This document shows positions 5,035-5,625 of a stretch of 5,625 nt of DNA, piece by piece. Numbering within the stretch: position 1 is the first letter of the stretch; each line of letters starts with the position of its first letter. The notes beneath the pieces are model-generated. The model saw only the letters and a list, made by a program, of their open reading frames with translations. It was not told the origin of the DNA and did no database searches. Where the stretch lies: NCBI GenBank assembly GCA_018819375.1, contig JAHJQH010000007.1:1-5625 (forward strand), written 5' to 3'. A program made the position numbers and the translations under genes. The DNA is from Nanobdellota archaeon. GTDB lineage: Archaea; Nanobdellota; Nanobdellia; SCGC-AAA011-G17; GW2011-AR20.

Positions 5035-5079
5035 TTTTGCACTGGTGACTACATCCTTATTTTTTGTGGTCACCTTTTA
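5035..5079. repeat. 45-bp repeat at the Fic1 3' end, copy B
   Basis: This is the second copy of the 43/45 repeat. On the - strand it begins exactly at the Fic1 stop codon TAA (5079-5077). Its inverted repeat is GGTGACTACA (5044-5053) against TGTGGTCACC (5065-5074), ten pairs with one G-U in a + strand RNA. From its GTG (5073-5071) a 27-codon frame starts VTTKNKDVVTSAK, close to the false N-terminus of the HD frame. Confidence 0.9.
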
Positions 5080-5625
5080 CCTGCTTTTTAACTTATTCTT
5101 ATGAGTTGATAAATATCTTCTTACAAAATACTTAACAAATCCTTCTTCATTTCGCTTGAACGCCTTATAATAGGATTTTCTTTTTTTGTATTCAATTATG
5201 AGCATCGGGTATCCTGAATGCCATAATATGTGATTTATAATTAATCTTCCAATTCTCCCATTTCCATCTCCAAAAGGGTGAATGCTCTCAAACTGATAGT
5301 GGGTTTTTGCTGACAATATAATTGGATTCTCTTTTGATTTCTCTAAATTTTCTAGAAAGAGGTCCATCAATTTCTTTACATCCTGCCAATCAGGGGCTAT
5401 ATAATCTGCCACCCTTACTAGATAGTCCCTGTACTTTCCAGCTATGTCTTCTTTTGTTTGAGAAAATATCTTTTTATGCCAATCCAAGATTAATTTATTT
5501 GTTACTTTCTGTTTTTTTTCTAACATCTCCAGAAAAACCTTTGAATGGGCCTCTGTTTCTTTTATATCTTTTAAAGATTTGTTTGGGGCTTTTTGTTCTT
5601 CAATGATTTCCCTTGTTTCTTCCAA
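5077..5625 (-). CDS. Fic-domain protein, 5' end outside window (Fic1)
   Basis: The 182 visible codons begin with TTG at the window edge. That codon is probably internal, because the text LEETREIIEEQKAPN matches the segment that follows the inhibitory helix in Fic2 (LKETADLLERGTSPK). The active-site motif HPFGDGNGR is complete at visible residues 116-124, preceded by a flap region near RVADYIAPDW (71-80), so the enzyme is probably an active AMP transferase or a related nucleotidyl transferase. The N-terminal inhibitory motif, if present, lies outside the window. It shares fold order and perhaps a third or more of its residues with Fic2 and is likely a paralogue. The motif DNA is identical over 33 bases with Fic2. 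It ends in a basic tail, STHKNKLKSR, with its stop inside the 45-bp repeat. No T-run terminator follows on this strand. Confidence 0.92.
   Translation of the reverse strand: MEETREIIEEQKAPNKSLKDIKETEAHSKVFLEMLEKKQKVTNKLILDWHKKIFSQTKEDIAGKYRDYLVRVADYIAPDWQDVKKLMDLFLENLEKSKENPIILSAKTHYQFESIHPFGDGNGRIGRLIINHILWHSGYPMLIIEYKKRKSYYKAFKRNEEGFVKYFVRRYLSTHKNKLKSR

Noticed and set aside
755..5045. Shared 10-mer TTTGCACTGG between the 721-774 element (755-764) and the 45-bp repeat (5036-5045)
   Set aside because: Ten-base matches are expected several times by chance in a window of this size, and the match does not extend on either side.
3943..5079. 45-bp repeats as integron attC sites between gene cassettes
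   Set aside because: The gene-end position and inverted repeat are reminiscent, but there is no GTTRRRY/RYYYAAC core pair with conserved AAC/GTT triplets, the length is at the low end, and no integrase is in view.
3943..5079. CRISPR array
   Set aside because: Only two copies of the repeat exist, separated by a whole gene of over 1 kb; there are no regular spacers and no cas genes.
4195..5606. + strand open frames inside the Fic genes (4195-4497 and 5322-5606)
   Set aside because: They are Leu/Ser-rich mirror images of Lys/Glu-rich Fic coding sequence and are not supported by any motif.

Overview
The window looks like part of a low-GC archaeal genome, most likely a DPANN-type lineage (Pacearchaeota/Woesearchaeota-like). 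The evidence is strongly A+T-rich, Lys/Ile-rich proteins, AT-rich TATA-like boxes about 26 bp upstream of start codons (near-leaderless transcripts), and an archaeal flavour to the Fic, HD and ATPase proteins. The lineage is inferred from style and family resemblance; no rRNA or core marker gene is present.

The left third (1-1320, + strand) is fragmentary. It holds the last 31 residues of a membrane protein, then the C-terminal part of a probable AbiEii/DUF6036-like nucleotidyltransferase whose N-terminal catalytic part is missing, closed by a convincing hairpin/T-run terminator (457-479). About 600 bp of GT-rich DNA follow, with short repeats, a three-armed inverted repeat (721-774), traces of broken reading frames on both strands, and one small charged ORF (1086-1241).

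The right two thirds (1343-5625) is a block of four genes on the - strand. In transcription order they are a Fic protein cut by the window edge (Fic1), a complete Fic protein with an N-terminal inhibitory motif (Fic2), a SAMHD1-like HD-domain phosphohydrolase, and an AAA_14/DUF4143 ATPase with its own promoter and Shine-Dalgarno site. All four families are common in toxin-antitoxin, defence or other accessory regions.

The most unusual signal is a 45-bp direct repeat (43/45 identical) at the 3' end of each Fic gene (3943-3987 and 5035-5079). It is far better conserved than the Fic genes themselves, contains an inverted repeat, supplies the last six residues of Fic2, and creates an open frame that artificially lengthens the HD gene upstream. 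Fic2 also has an 8-bp perfect inverted repeat (CCCCTACA/TGTAGGGG) bracketing its TATA box, which looks like an operator. A second, shorter GT-rich repeat overlaps the HD stop codon. Together these suggest an accessory island built or rearranged through short intergenic repeats. Its function as a coordinated system is inference only.
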